64,000 nt of DNA from Pseudomonas benzenivorans (GCF_033547155.1 NZ_CP137892.1:1116001-1180000), one strand, 5' to 3'. Positions 26,979 through 37,260 are shown, numbered from the stretch's first letter. Notes: generated by a model from the letters alone, not told the origin. Numbers and translations: made by a program.

Positions 26979-29111
26979 TCAGAAGGTGTAGGCGATACCG
27001 AGCTGAGCGGTGCGCGGTGCGCCGGGGTAGGCGTAGTTGAGGAAGGCGCCTTCCTCGTACTCCTCGTCAAACAGGTTCTTCACGTCGAGGTTCAGACGGA
27101 TCTGCGGGCTCAGCTGGTAGTGGCTCAGCAGGTCGACGACCGTATAGCCCTGCATCTCGAAGGCGTCCGGCAGGGTCTTGCCGGCGCGCTCGTCGACGTA
27201 CTTCACGCCCAGGCCCAGGCCCAGGCCCTTGGCGGCGCCGTCCTGGAATTCGTAGAGGTTCAGCAGGCTGAGGCTGTTGCGCGGCACGTTGGCCAGGCGC
27301 GTGCCGTCGGGAACCGTGCTGTCCTTGGTCACTTCGGCATCGACGTAGGCGTAGCCGCCGATGACCTTCCACTCGGGGGTGAGGTTGCCGGCGATGTTCA
27401 GGTCGAAACCGCGACTGCGCGCCTCGCCCGTGGCGACCTTGAAGGTCGAGTCGAGCGGGTCGACGGTCAGGACGTTCTGCTTGACGATGTGATAGAGCGC
27501 CGCATCGACGCTCAGCCGCTGGTCGAGCGATTGCCACTTGACGCCCAGCTCGTAGGCCTTGCCTTGTTCCGGAGCGAAACCGCCGCCTTGGCGACTCGCG
27601 CCGTGATTGGGTTTGTAGGAGCGCGAGGCGTTGGCGTAGAGGTTCAGGCTGTCGGTCAGTTGATAGATCAGGCCGGCCCGCGGGGTGGTGGCGTGGTCCT
27701 CCGTGCTCCAGCCGGTCCTGCCTGGCAGGTGGTTGTGGAAGTCCTGCGCATAGTGCTCGAAGCGCACGCCGACCAGGGCCTTGAGGCGTGCGCTCAGGTC
27801 CACCTGGTCCTGCAGGAAAACCGCCTTGCTCTCGAGGGTCTCGCTGTCGTCGGCCGGCGTCCGCGTCAGGGCCGGGCGCGGCTGGTCGAGTTGCGGGTCG
27901 AAGATGTCGACCGCATAGGCGTCGGCTCCCCCGGCGGAGCGGCGAATGATCAGGTCGTAGTGGTAGTCCTCGTACTCGACGCCGGTGAGCAGCGTGTGCT
28001 CCAGGCCCAGGGCGTCGAAGCGACCGGTCAGGTTCAGCTGCACGTCCAGGTCGTCCCAGGCCAGCCTGCGTCCGTTGAAGTTGCGGCCCAGGGTGCGGCC
28101 GTCGGCCTGCAGGGCGTTGCCCTCTATGGCATTGCCTTGCAGGGTGCCTTCCAGGTATTGCACGCCGCCGGCCAGGGTCCAGTCGTTGTTCAGCCAATGC
28201 TCGAAGCGCAGCTGCAGCATCTCGTTGTCGTTGTGCAGCAGGTTGTCGCTACCCTTGCCCCAGAGGTTGGTTTCCCGCGAGGGCGTGCCGACCTGCCCGG
28301 GGAAGTGCGGCAGGCCACGATCCAGCGGGTGATTGTTGCGCAGCACCTCCGCTTCCAGGGTGACCCGCGTGGCATCGTTGAGCTGCCAGCTGAGTACCGG
28401 CGTCACGCCGTAGCGCTCGCTCTCGACATGCTCGCGGAAGCTCTCGCCGCCCTCGCCCAGTAGGTTCAGCCGGTAGGTCAGCTTGCCTTCTTCATCCAGG
28501 GCGCCGGTGGCGTCGAGGGTGCCGCGTTGCATGCCCTGGTCGTTGAGCTGGCTGCCGACCGATACCTGAGGCTCGGCCTGGGGCTGTTTGGAGACCACGT
28601 TGAAGGTACCGCCCGGATCGCTGCGCCCATAGAGGGTCGCGGCCGGGCCGCGCAGTACCTCGAGGCGCTCGATGTTGTAGGCGTCCGGGGCGTTCGGGTA
28701 GCCGCGGTTGATCGGAAAACCGTTGCGGTAGAACTCGCCGCTGTTGAAGCCGCGGATGGTGAAGCCGGTCAGGCCCTGGCCGCCGAAGTTGTTGGCGCGA
28801 CCGACACCGCCGGCATAGTCGAGACCGTCCTGCAGGCGGGTCGCGCCGCTGTCCTCGAACACCGCTCGGGGAACGACGCTGACCGACTGCGGCGTCTCGT
28901 GCAGCGCGGTGTCGGTGCGCGTCGCGCTGGCCGAGCGGGTGGCCCGATAGCCCTTCACCGGGCCGTCGGCGCGTTCCACGTCGTCGACGAATGAGCTGAT
29001 AATCATGGATTCAAGTTGCAAGGAGGGTGGCTGATCTTCGTATGGTTGTTCGGCCCATACGACCGGCGAGATCGTATGGAGCAGGCAAAGCCCGATAGGG
29101 GTAAGGCGCAT
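26979..29111 (-). CDS. TonB-dependent siderophore receptor
   Basis: A 710-residue outer-membrane protein. It has an N-terminal signal peptide (MRLTPIGLCLLHTISPVVWA), a TonB-interacting and plug region with DTALHETPQSVSVVPR, FTIRGFNSGEFYRNG and RLEVLRGPAATLYGRSDPGG, then a beta-barrel ending in the aromatic IAYTF. The plug motifs are typical of hydroxamate-type ferric siderophore receptors. It lacks the N-terminal signalling extension of FpvA/FoxA types. An AT-rich palindromic site upstream (29155-29167) fits iron control. It stands alone, with no siderophore biosynthesis gene beside it. Confidence 0.92.
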   Translation of the reverse strand: MRLTPIGLCLLHTISPVVWAEQPYEDQPPSLQLESMIISSFVDDVERADGPVKGYRATRSASATRTDTALHETPQSVSVVPRAVFEDSGATRLQDGLDYAGGVGRANNFGGQGLTGFTIRGFNSGEFYRNGFPINRGYPNAPDAYNIERLEVLRGPAATLYGRSDPGGTFNVVSKQPQAEPQVSVGSQLNDQGMQRGTLDATGALDEEGKLTYRLNLLGEGGESFREHVESERYGVTPVLSWQLNDATRVTLEAEVLRNNHPLDRGLPHFPGQVGTPSRETNLWGKGSDNLLHNDNEMLQLRFEHWLNNDWTLAGGVQYLEGTLQGNAIEGNALQADGRTLGRNFNGRRLAWDDLDVQLNLTGRFDALGLEHTLLTGVEYEDYHYDLIIRRSAGGADAYAVDIFDPQLDQPRPALTRTPADDSETLESKAVFLQDQVDLSARLKALVGVRFEHYAQDFHNHLPGRTGWSTEDHATTPRAGLIYQLTDSLNLYANASRSYKPNHGASRQGGGFAPEQGKAYELGVKWQSLDQRLSVDAALYHIVKQNVLTVDPLDSTFKVATGEARSRGFDLNIAGNLTPEWKVIGGYAYVDAEVTKDSTVPDGTRLANVPRNSLSLLNLYEFQDGAAKGLGLGLGVKYVDERAGKTLPDAFEMQGYTVVDLLSHYQLSPQIRLNLDVKNLFDEEYEEGAFLNYAYPGAPRTAQLGIAYTF

Positions 29112-29142
29112 TGCTGGCGGCGTCCTTCGACTGGGGGGGACA

Positions 29143-29187
29143 GAATTGTATCTTAATCATAATGATTCGTATTCGAATAATATGCTG
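29143..29187 (-). promoter_or_regulatory. AT-rich palindromic promoter region, possible Fur site
   Basis: About 45 unusually A/T-rich bases just upstream of the receptor contain the near-palindrome AATCATAATGATT and the repeats CGTATTCGAATAATATG. These resemble overlapping Fur half-sites (ATAAT/ATTAT type), as expected for a siderophore receptor. The match to the consensus is imperfect. Confidence 0.45.
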
Positions 29188-29446
29188 GTTTCGACCGCTA
29201 CCTGCTGTCGTTCTGCTTGTGAAAGCGATCTGGCGCTGCGGTTATGCGGCGGAGTTCGGCAGAATGTTTCCGCGAACGGGGGAGGGGAGTTCTAATATGC
29301 GTTTGGCATTGGCTCGATGCGCTGAGCTTGTCCGGTTCCTAGCAGGTGCTGCGGTGTGCCGCGAGCTGTCAGATCACTAGGTAGTCTTCATGCTGAAGCG
29401 CTTCTCGCTCCGCTGTGCCCCTTGCGGCACGCAGCCGTGCAGGCCG

Positions 29447-29583
29447 CTCATAGACCTGCTTGTAGTCGACCTGGCCGAGCATGGGTTCGCGGTGTCGATG
29501 GCGGAGGGTAGTATCCGCTAGTACGCGGAACATGCTTCTGACTGGCCCATACCGGCGATGTGCAGTTCTACAGGCCAGAAGAC
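29447..29583 (-). pseudogene. Decayed 3' fragment of a D-2-hydroxyacid dehydrogenase gene
   Basis: Two adjacent frames together resemble the last 35-40 residues of the enzyme at 32086. One frame gives FWPVELHIAGMGQSEACSAY (compare PFWQH...PHIAAMTQPESAFAV). After a frameshift, the other gives FRVLADTTLRHRHREPMLGQ (compare FAVLLDNIRRHQRGEPMLGQ). The family stop is missing and internal residues are deleted. No upstream part of such a gene remains in the surrounding 29112-29626 gap, which otherwise holds only the receptor promoter and a weak hairpin. It is a dead remnant of a duplicate or replaced gene. Confidence 0.75.
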
Positions 29584-29606
29584 CCGCCCGGTAAGCTGCC
29601 GGGCGG
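29583..29606 (-). terminator. GC hairpin downstream of acs
   Basis: An 8-bp stem, CCGCCCGG / CCGGGCGG, with a 7-base loop lies about 20 bases after the acs stop. The following bases (GTCTTCTGG on the acs strand) are only weakly T-rich. Confidence 0.4.
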
Positions 29607-29626
29607 AGCATTGATGAATCCCTAAA

Positions 29627-31585
<1,959 letters not shown>

Positions 31586-31705
31586 CGTTCTTACCTCAAT
31601 GGAAAGTTCGCACTTGCAAGAGCACGAAGTTGTTGTCGTTCGTGGGGGACTGCCGGAGTTCCCTCTCGATCTTCCGGGCGTCCAGAGCATCGATGGAGAA
31701 CAGGC

Positions 31706-31882
31706 TCACCGGCCCCGGCTCGTCGGTAGCCAGTGGTCTAACTTATCGATCTGCAGCGGCGGCAGACTTACGGTCGCATTGTTCAAATTAAGCAGGGGCT
31801 GTTGCTTCGGGTAAGCCGCGCGCACCTGACTCCAAAGCCCTTCTCCGTCGACAGGCCTGTTCGCCACCGGCAGCTCTTTCAT
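31706..31882 (-). pseudogene. Truncated N-terminus of a class V aminotransferase-like gene
   Basis: A 58-codon frame with a strong ribosome site (GAGGAGAGG before ATG 31882). It reads MKELPVANRPVDGEGLWSQV, then AAYPKQQPLLNLNNATVSLP, then loses resemblance and stops. The LNLNNATVSLPP stretch is like the opening of class V aminotransferases of the isopenicillin-N-epimerase type, where a hydrophobic LNN(A/G) motif precedes the PLP domain. The remaining 350 or so residues are absent, so it is a relic. It lies in the 500-base gap between acs and the 2-hydroxyacid dehydrogenase, in which I see nothing else. It could still be translated as a short peptide. Confidence 0.5.
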
Positions 31883-32085
31883 TGCGGTGCCTCTCCTCTG
31901 CTCGACTTCTTGCGGTGGCTTTGGTTTTCGCTGCGCCTGTATGCCGCGCCCTACGCTCTCCGGCGGCGCATCCAGTATCGGCCACTGGGACAGAACTAAA
32001 TGCTGCTCTTAGTGCAGAGTCAGTCATGTGCACAGGTCGTTTAATCGGGGAGCGGCATTAACTCCTGTTTCGATTGCTTGGCCGA

Positions 32086-33018
32086 CTAGTAGCCCTGCTG
32101 TCGATCGATCTGCCCGAGCATGGGCTCACCGCGTTGATGGCGGCGGATATTGTCCAGCAGCACGGCGAAGGCGCTTTCCGGCTGGGTCATCGCGGCGATA
32201 TGCGGGGTGAGCATAATCTGCGGGTGTTGCCAGAACGGATGGTCCGGCGCGGCAGGCTCCTGCTGCAGCACGTCGAGCACCGCGGCGCTGAGCTGGCCAC
32301 TGGCCAGGGCATCGAGCAGGTCCTGCTCCACCAGGTGGCCGCCGCGCCCCATGTTGACGAGGGCAGCGCCTCGGGGCAGGTGGCGGAACAGCTCGCGGTC
32401 GAGAATCCCCTGGGTCTGCTCGGTCAGCGGCAGGACGCAGAGCAGGATGTCGCACTGACCGAGGAAGGCCGGCAGTTGCTCGAGGCCGGCGAAGCAATCG
32501 ACATCGGGAATGAGGTGCCGGCTGCGCGCCCAACCGGATAGGGCGAAGCCATAGGGTTGCAGCGTGGCGAGTATCTGCCGGGCCTGCAGGCCAAGGCCCA
32601 TGATCCCGACCCGGCGCTGATGCGCCGGCAGCAGCGGGTGCGCCTGCCAGCGTCTTTCGGCCTGTTGCTGGCGGTAGCGCAGCATGTCCCGGTGCAGGCC
32701 GAGCACGGCGAAACTGGCGTACTCGCACATGCCCCGGGTGATGCCGGGATCGAGCAGGCGCACCACCGGCAAGGCCTCCGGCAGGCGGCCCAGGTCGAGC
32801 TGGTCTACGCCGGCCGACAGGGCGAACAGCACCTGCAGGTTCGGTAGCAGCTCCAGGAGATTATCCGGTGCCTGCCAGGCCGCCAGGTAGCGGATCTCGC
32901 GCGGGTCGCCGATATCCGGCCAGGCGCGCCAGGGGATATCCGGTGCCTGTTCGGCGAACAGCGCGCGCCAGCGTTCGCCGCGCACCGGGTCAGCTTTGTA
33001 GAGCAGGGCCATGAACAT
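32086..33018 (-). CDS. D-2-hydroxyacid dehydrogenase (glyoxylate/hydroxypyruvate reductase A-like)
   Basis: A 310-residue NAD(P)-dependent enzyme. The start at 33018 follows AGGAG by 4 bases; ATG 33012 is equally possible (308 residues). The nucleotide-binding fold is VGIMGLGLQARQIL near residue 140. The substrate and catalytic region includes ALVNMGRGGHLVEQDLLDAL (Arg) and LTPHIAAMTQ with the catalytic histidine. GhrA-type enzymes reduce glyoxylate or hydroxypyruvate. Near amine oxidases that can release glyoxylate or keto acids, that role is reasonable. It is divergent from gabT. Confidence 0.85.
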   Translation of the reverse strand: MFMALLYKADPVRGERWRALFAEQAPDIPWRAWPDIGDPREIRYLAAWQAPDNLLELLPNLQVLFALSAGVDQLDLGRLPEALPVVRLLDPGITRGMCEYASFAVLGLHRDMLRYRQQQAERRWQAHPLLPAHQRRVGIMGLGLQARQILATLQPYGFALSGWARSRHLIPDVDCFAGLEQLPAFLGQCDILLCVLPLTEQTQGILDRELFRHLPRGAALVNMGRGGHLVEQDLLDALASGQLSAAVLDVLQQEPAAPDHPFWQHPQIMLTPHIAAMTQPESAFAVLLDNIRRHQRGEPMLGQIDRQQGY

Positions 33019-33284
33019 TGTTCTCCTATAGGCGAAGGCCTTCAGTGTGCCGCAGCGCCGGAGCAGCAAATGTCGAAATGGCCGCGCAGACCGCAGCACG
33101 CCGGCTTCTCTGGCGGCCGATCCGGCAGATTCCATGCCGTGGCCGATTCTGCCGTTTGCCGGGAGCAAAACAGTCGATCCGTATCTCTCGGCGGCCAAGT
33201 TCGGCTTAGAACTTCGCCGCGATTGCTTAACCTGATCCGCATCGCAGCCGCCTCCCGGTTGCTCGGCTCACTATGGGAGATGCC

Positions 33285-34580
33285 ATGAACAGCAAATGCG
33301 AAGAAACCCCTTATCTGCTCCAGCAGCGTGATCAGTTCGTGCCGCGTGGCCTGGTCACCGCCCATCCGCTGGTGATCGATCGAGCCCAGGGCGCCGAGGT
33401 GTGGGATGTCGAGGGCAAGCGCTACCTCGACTTCGTCGGTGGTATCGGCGTGATGAACATCGGCCACAACCATCCGCAGGTGGTCGCCGCGGTCCAGGCG
33501 CAGCTGCAGAAGGTCACCCATGCCTGCTTCCAGGTGGTGGCCTACCAGCCCTATCTCGACCTGGTGAAGCGCCTGTGCGAACTGGTCGGCGGCTCCAGCG
33601 GCATCGCGCACAAGGCGGCGCTGTTCACCTCCGGCGCGGAGGCGGTGGAGAATGCGGTGAAGATCGCTCGCGCCCATACCAAGCGTCCCGCGGTGATCTC
33701 CTTCCGCGGCGGTTTCCACGGTCGCACCCTGCTCGGCACCACCCTGACCGGCATGAGCCAGCCCTACAAGCAGAATTTCGGCATGGCGCCCGAGGTGTTC
33801 CATACCCCCTATCCGAATGCCTACCGCGGCGTCACCAGCGAGATGGCCCTGCAGGCCCTGGACGAGCTGTTCGCCACCCAGGTTGCGCCGGAGCGCGTCG
33901 CCGCGATCATCATCGAGCCGGTACAGGGCGATGGCGGCTTCCTCACTGCTCCGGTGGAGTTCCTCCAGGCGCTGCGCGAACTGACCACGAAGCACGGCAT
34001 TGTGCTGATTACCGATGAAGTGCAAACCGGCTTCGGCCGCACCGGCACCTGGTTCGGCTTCCAGCATGCCGGTATCCAGCCCGACCTGGTCACCGTGGCC
34101 AAGAGCCTGGCCGCCGGCATGCCGATCTCCGGCGTGGTCGGCCGTGCGGAAATCATGGACGCGCCGGCCCCCGGCGGTCTCGGCGGCACCTACGGCGGCA
34201 ACGCCCTGGCCTGCGCCGCGGCCCTGGCGGTGATCGACACCTACGAGCGTGAGCAGCTGCTGCCGCGCGGCGACCAGCTGGGCGAGCGCCTGCGCCAGGG
34301 CCTGCTGCGCCTGCAGGCGCGCTATCCGCAGATTGGCGAGGTGCGCGGCACCGGCCTCATGCTGGCGATCGAACTGGTCAAGGACGACGCGGCCAACAGC
34401 CCAGATCCCGAGCTCAACCAGAAGCTCATCGATGAGGCCCGCAATGGTGGCCTGTTGGTGATCAAGTGCGGGGTGCACCGTAACGTGCTGCGCTTCCTGG
34501 CGCCTCTGGTCACCGAGGAGTCGCAGATCGACGAAGCGCTGGACATACTCGAAGGGGCTCTGTCGCGCGTTCTGGGCTGA
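33285..34580 (+). CDS. gabT: 4-aminobutyrate aminotransferase
   Basis: A 431-residue class III PLP aminotransferase. ATG 33285 has GGGAGA just upstream; an in-frame ATG at 33273 is less well placed. Landmarks are TSGAEAVENAVKIAR, ITDEVQTGFGRTG, and the PLP lysine in TVAKSLAAGMP near residue 273. The overall sequence style (FVGGIGVMNIGHNHP, HACFQVVAYQPY) is typical of GabT. It converts GABA to succinate semialdehyde, which the GabD-like enzyme at 23371 could oxidise, although the two genes are 9 kb apart. A related omega-amino acid (for example 5-aminovalerate) is an alternative. Confidence 0.87.
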   Translation: MNSKCEETPYLLQQRDQFVPRGLVTAHPLVIDRAQGAEVWDVEGKRYLDFVGGIGVMNIGHNHPQVVAAVQAQLQKVTHACFQVVAYQPYLDLVKRLCELVGGSSGIAHKAALFTSGAEAVENAVKIARAHTKRPAVISFRGGFHGRTLLGTTLTGMSQPYKQNFGMAPEVFHTPYPNAYRGVTSEMALQALDELFATQVAPERVAAIIIEPVQGDGGFLTAPVEFLQALRELTTKHGIVLITDEVQTGFGRTGTWFGFQHAGIQPDLVTVAKSLAAGMPISGVVGRAEIMDAPAPGGLGGTYGGNALACAAALAVIDTYEREQLLPRGDQLGERLRQGLLRLQARYPQIGEVRGTGLMLAIELVKDDAANSPDPELNQKLIDEARNGGLLVIKCGVHRNVLRFLAPLVTEESQIDEALDILEGALSRVLG

Positions 34581-34589
34581 AGCCAGGTC

Positions 34590-34622
34590 CCGGTCGGCGC
34601 GGTGATACACCGCGCCGACCGG
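34590..34622 (+). terminator. Strong 15-bp hairpin after gabT
   Basis: A perfect stem, CCGGTCGGCGCGGTG / CACCGCGCCGACCGG, with loop ATA begins 10 bases after the gabT stop. No T-run follows, so it may act as an mRNA stabiliser or Rho-assisted terminator rather than a classic intrinsic one. Confidence 0.6.
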
Positions 34623-34676
34623 GCGTCCTGCGCGAGCAGCCATGTGTCAAATGCTTTAGGGGGAGGCTTTTAGACA

Positions 34677-35333
34677 ATGGAGCTGACTGACTACCGTGCG
34701 TTGCTGATCGATTGCGATGCAGCCCTGTTCGATCGGGATTCTGGCATCTGGACGGCACTGCAACCATTGCTCGAGGGGCATCCAGATGTACCGGGTAGGG
34801 AGGAGGTGCTGGCCGAATATGATCGGGTGGTACGCGCGCTCTATCCACGCTTCTCCGAACTCGGCTTTAGCGGCCTGTTGTGTTTCGCGCATCGCCAGTT
34901 GGCGGAGCGTCTCGGGCTCAAGGCCAATTGGGAAGAGGGCATGAGCTTCGCTCGTGCGGTCTGCGACTGGCCGCTGTACGAGGACGCGCCCGGCGCGATG
35001 CTGTACCTGCGTAAGTTTTACCGGCTGCTGGTTTACGGGGACCGTGATAGCGCAGATCGCGAGGGACTCTGTGAGCGTCTGGGGATCCTGTCCGAAGACT
35101 TTCTGTCGCCGACCAGCAAGCCGTTGGAGGATCGCGCCTGGTTGTTGACCAACGACCTCGACCCCAAGGATATTCTGCTGGTTTGCGGCTTGTCCGCCGA
35201 AGTGCCTGTGGCAGGCGGCTTGTGCCTGATCCAGCGTGGTGGCACCGAACTTGATCCGTCGAGCCCAGCGGACTTTCATATCAACAGTATGGCTGACCTC
35301 GTGGCGCAGCATCAGCGGTCTCTAAGGCGCTGA
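34677..35333 (+). CDS. HAD-like protein with degenerate motifs
   Basis: A 218-residue protein with a good ribosome site (GGGGGAGG). It opens with YRALLIDCDAALFDRDSGIW, which has the first two HAD aspartates but lacks the usual G-T after them. The motif II position reads LLVYGDRDS where a Ser or Thr is expected, while a lysine is kept in SPTSKPLEDRA. The helical cap segment and length match the haloacid dehalogenase type II proteins at 3117 and 9458. It may be an inactive or regulatory relative. It is 42 bases before an Lrp regulator and 96 after gabT. Confidence 0.6.
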   Translation: MELTDYRALLIDCDAALFDRDSGIWTALQPLLEGHPDVPGREEVLAEYDRVVRALYPRFSELGFSGLLCFAHRQLAERLGLKANWEEGMSFARAVCDWPLYEDAPGAMLYLRKFYRLLVYGDRDSADREGLCERLGILSEDFLSPTSKPLEDRAWLLTNDLDPKDILLVCGLSAEVPVAGGLCLIQRGGTELDPSSPADFHINSMADLVAQHQRSLRR

Positions 35334-35375
35334 TACTGAAAATAATGATTGCATAGAATACTGGCGAGGTGTGCG

Positions 35376-35867
35376 ATGGAAGGTTTAGTCAAGCTTGACC
35401 GAATTGATATCAACATCTTGGTTGAGCTGCAGAAAGACGGTCGCATCACCAACGTCAGTCTGGCCGATGCCGTGGGCCTGTCGGCCAGCCCCTGCCTGCA
35501 ACGGGTCAAGCGGCTCGAGGCGGCAGGGTATATCTCCGGTTACAGCGCCCATCTCAACCTGGCCAAGATTACCGAATCGGTGACGGTATTCACCGAGATC
35601 ACCCTCAGCGACCACAAGCGCGAGGACTTCGCCAAGTTCGAGTCCAATATTCGCTTGGTCGATGAGGTGCTCGAATGCCATTTGATCAGTGGTGGTTACG
35701 ATTACTTGGCGCGTTTCATGACTCGCAGCATCCAGCACTATCAGGAAGTGATGGAGGGACTGCTGGACAAGAACATCGGCATATCCAAGTACTTCAGCTA
35801 CATCGTCATCAAGTCGCCGGTGCTCAAGGACGGCGTGCCGCTGCGCAAGCTGCTGAGCCACCCCTGA
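35376..35867 (+). CDS. Lrp/AsnC family transcriptional regulator (second)
   Basis: A 163-residue protein. ATG 35376 follows GAGG by 6 bases, better than the TTG at 35349. The DNA-binding part is DRIDINILVELQKDGRITNV and SASPCLQRVKRLEAAGYI; the RAM domain includes SGGYDYLARF. It is closely similar to the regulator at 6265 (shared EITLS..KREDF/PRDF..KFE and SGGYDYL), so the two are paralogues. It probably controls gabT and the HAD-like gene, or the region as a whole, in response to an amino acid. Confidence 0.9.
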   Translation: MEGLVKLDRIDINILVELQKDGRITNVSLADAVGLSASPCLQRVKRLEAAGYISGYSAHLNLAKITESVTVFTEITLSDHKREDFAKFESNIRLVDEVLECHLISGGYDYLARFMTRSIQHYQEVMEGLLDKNIGISKYFSYIVIKSPVLKDGVPLRKLLSHP

Positions 35868-35882
35868 TTGGTTCGGGCCGCG

Positions 35883-36704
35883 TCAGTCCGTGTAGTGTCG
35901 GACAATCTTCTCGATCTCCCCCGAGTCGCGTAGCGCCTCGAGCGCCTTGTCCAGCTGCGCGGCGAAATCCTCCTTGAACGGAAAGCGTCCCCGGTCGCGG
36001 CCGGTGTAGCCGACGTGCGCGGTGTCACGGTTGACGACCGGCCCTTCGGCGATGCGCTCATCCCTTTTCTCGTCATAGCGGCCGCTGCGTCTGAGATCGG
36101 CCAGCACGCCGAGCGTGGAGATGCGATCGAAGGCGAAGCAGTCGATCCGTCCACGCATCATCTTCTGCAGGTTTGAGCGGGTCCCCGGCGCTTCCTCCAT
36201 CAGGATCTGCTTGCGCTCCACTGCCTGCCAGTACGCCGCGCCTGGTGCAAGCGAGCCGAAGTTGATGCCGAAACGCAGCCCATAAAAGTCGTCTGGCCAG
36301 CGCTGCCGTGGGCGTTCGGCGAGCACCGATTGCCTGCAGAACACGGCGACCTGCTCCTCCAGCAGTGGTACCGAATAGCGGTCGATGAATGGCCGCTCAT
36401 GCGGGCGGACGTAGGGTGGAACCAACGCCAGTGCCTCCCCAGCCTCGACTTCGGCCAGCGCGCGACGCCAGAGCAGGGGCTGCAGTTTCAGGCGATAGCC
36501 GCGCAGCCGCGGTTCCGCGGCGCGGAGGATATCCGGGTAGATGCCGGCGGCCGAGCCGTCGGCCGCCCGGTAGGCGTAGGGTGGATAGTTCTCGTCGACT
36601 AACAGGGTCACCAGCGTCTCGGCCGAGGCGGTAAAGCACGCCGCACCGAGGAACGCCGCGAGCCCCCAGGGGGAGGTCAACCAACGACGCAGGTAATCAA
36701 GCAT
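35883..36704 (-). CDS. Periplasmic substrate-binding protein, family 3-like (second)
   Basis: A 273-residue secreted protein starting at ATG 36704, with GGAGGG upstream. It has a signal peptide (LTSPWGLAAFLGAACFTASA), then VTLLVDENYPPYAYRAADGS, the typical binding-protein opening. It shares layout and motifs with the protein at 26050 and likewise has no transporter genes beside it. Convergent with the Lrp gene, whose stop is 16 bases away. It may be an orphan sensor or may feed a transporter elsewhere. Ligand unknown, amino-acid-like by family. Confidence 0.77.
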   Translation of the reverse strand: MLDYLRRWLTSPWGLAAFLGAACFTASAETLVTLLVDENYPPYAYRAADGSAAGIYPDILRAAEPRLRGYRLKLQPLLWRRALAEVEAGEALALVPPYVRPHERPFIDRYSVPLLEEQVAVFCRQSVLAERPRQRWPDDFYGLRFGINFGSLAPGAAYWQAVERKQILMEEAPGTRSNLQKMMRGRIDCFAFDRISTLGVLADLRRSGRYDEKRDERIAEGPVVNRDTAHVGYTGRDRGRFPFKEDFAAQLDKALEALRDSGEIEKIVRHYTD

Positions 36705-36852
36705 CGCAAACCCTCCGACACGCCGCGAACCGTGCCTAGTTAGCGGAAGGCGCAGCAGTGTATGGCACGGAGCGGCCCGCGCGGCTGTTGGCGCCCGGTA
36801 TCCCGCCTTCAGCCCGGGGTGGCGTCGCGCCTCGAGGGCCCTGCCGAGCCGC

Positions 36853-36936
36853 TCAGAAAGTGTAGGTGATGCCCGCCTGCAAGGGCGCACGCGGCGCGCC
36901 GGGGTAGGCGTAATTGAGGAGTGCCCCGGACTCTTC
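36853..36936 (-). pseudogene. C-terminal remnant of a TonB-dependent receptor gene
   Basis: The last 27 codons of a receptor survive: SGALLNYAYPGAPRAP, then the barrel-ending ITYTF and stop. Compare EGAFLNYAYPGAPRTAQLG and IAYTF in the intact receptor at 26979. Upstream bases show no further similarity. Differences in the tail suggest a different, related receptor rather than a recent copy. It lies in the 500-base stretch between the binding protein (36704) and the tRNA fragment (37211), where I see no intact gene. Confidence 0.8.
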
Positions 36937-37170
36937 AGTCCGATAGTGCCTTTGAGGCGACTGTCCGCCATGATGAGGAGGCCGGTCATAGGAAAAACAG
37001 AGTGTGGTTTTCTTTGGCCAAGCCTGTCTCAATTTTTTGCTCGGTGTTCGAGTTCCTGCTACCACTCGTTGTGGGGGTAGTTTCCGTCTGTGCGGTTGTC
37101 ACTATGGCTTGTGCCGCTGGTTAGCGCTGTCGATTTCGATACTTCTTCGACACCACCAAACCCTGGAAAC

Positions 37171-37197
37171 GAAAAAGCCCTGTAAGAACAGGGCTTT
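37171..37197 (-). terminator. Intrinsic terminator downstream of the tRNA-Gly fragment
   Basis: Read leftward: a 9-bp stem, AAAGCCCTG / CAGGGCTTT, with a 6-base loop and a five-T run (TTTTTCGTT). It sits just after the tRNA 3' end and is probably the original tRNA-Gly terminator, marking the chromosomal side of the junction. Confidence 0.8.
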
Positions 37198-37210
37198 ATC
37201 TTTTTGAGTC

Positions 37211-37260
37211 TGGAGCGGGCGAAGGGAATCGAACCCTCGTCATGAGCTTGGGAAGCTCAT
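37211..37260 (-). other. 3' half of tRNA-Gly(CCC): element attachment site (att)
   Basis: Read leftward it contains the anticodon arm ATGAGCTTCCCAAGCTCAT (anticodon CCC), the T arm GAGGGTTCGATTCCC and the acceptor 3' strand CGCCCGCTCCA. The expected 5' half (acceptor strand GCGGGCG and D arm) is absent; unrelated bases adjoin it on the recombinase side. This is the usual footprint of site-specific integration into the 3' end of a tRNA gene. The intact tRNA should lie at the other end of the element, which is not in this window. Confidence 0.8.

Noticed and set aside
37211..37260. Intact tRNA gene
   Set aside because: Only the anticodon arm, T arm and 3' acceptor strand are present; the 5' acceptor strand and D arm are missing.
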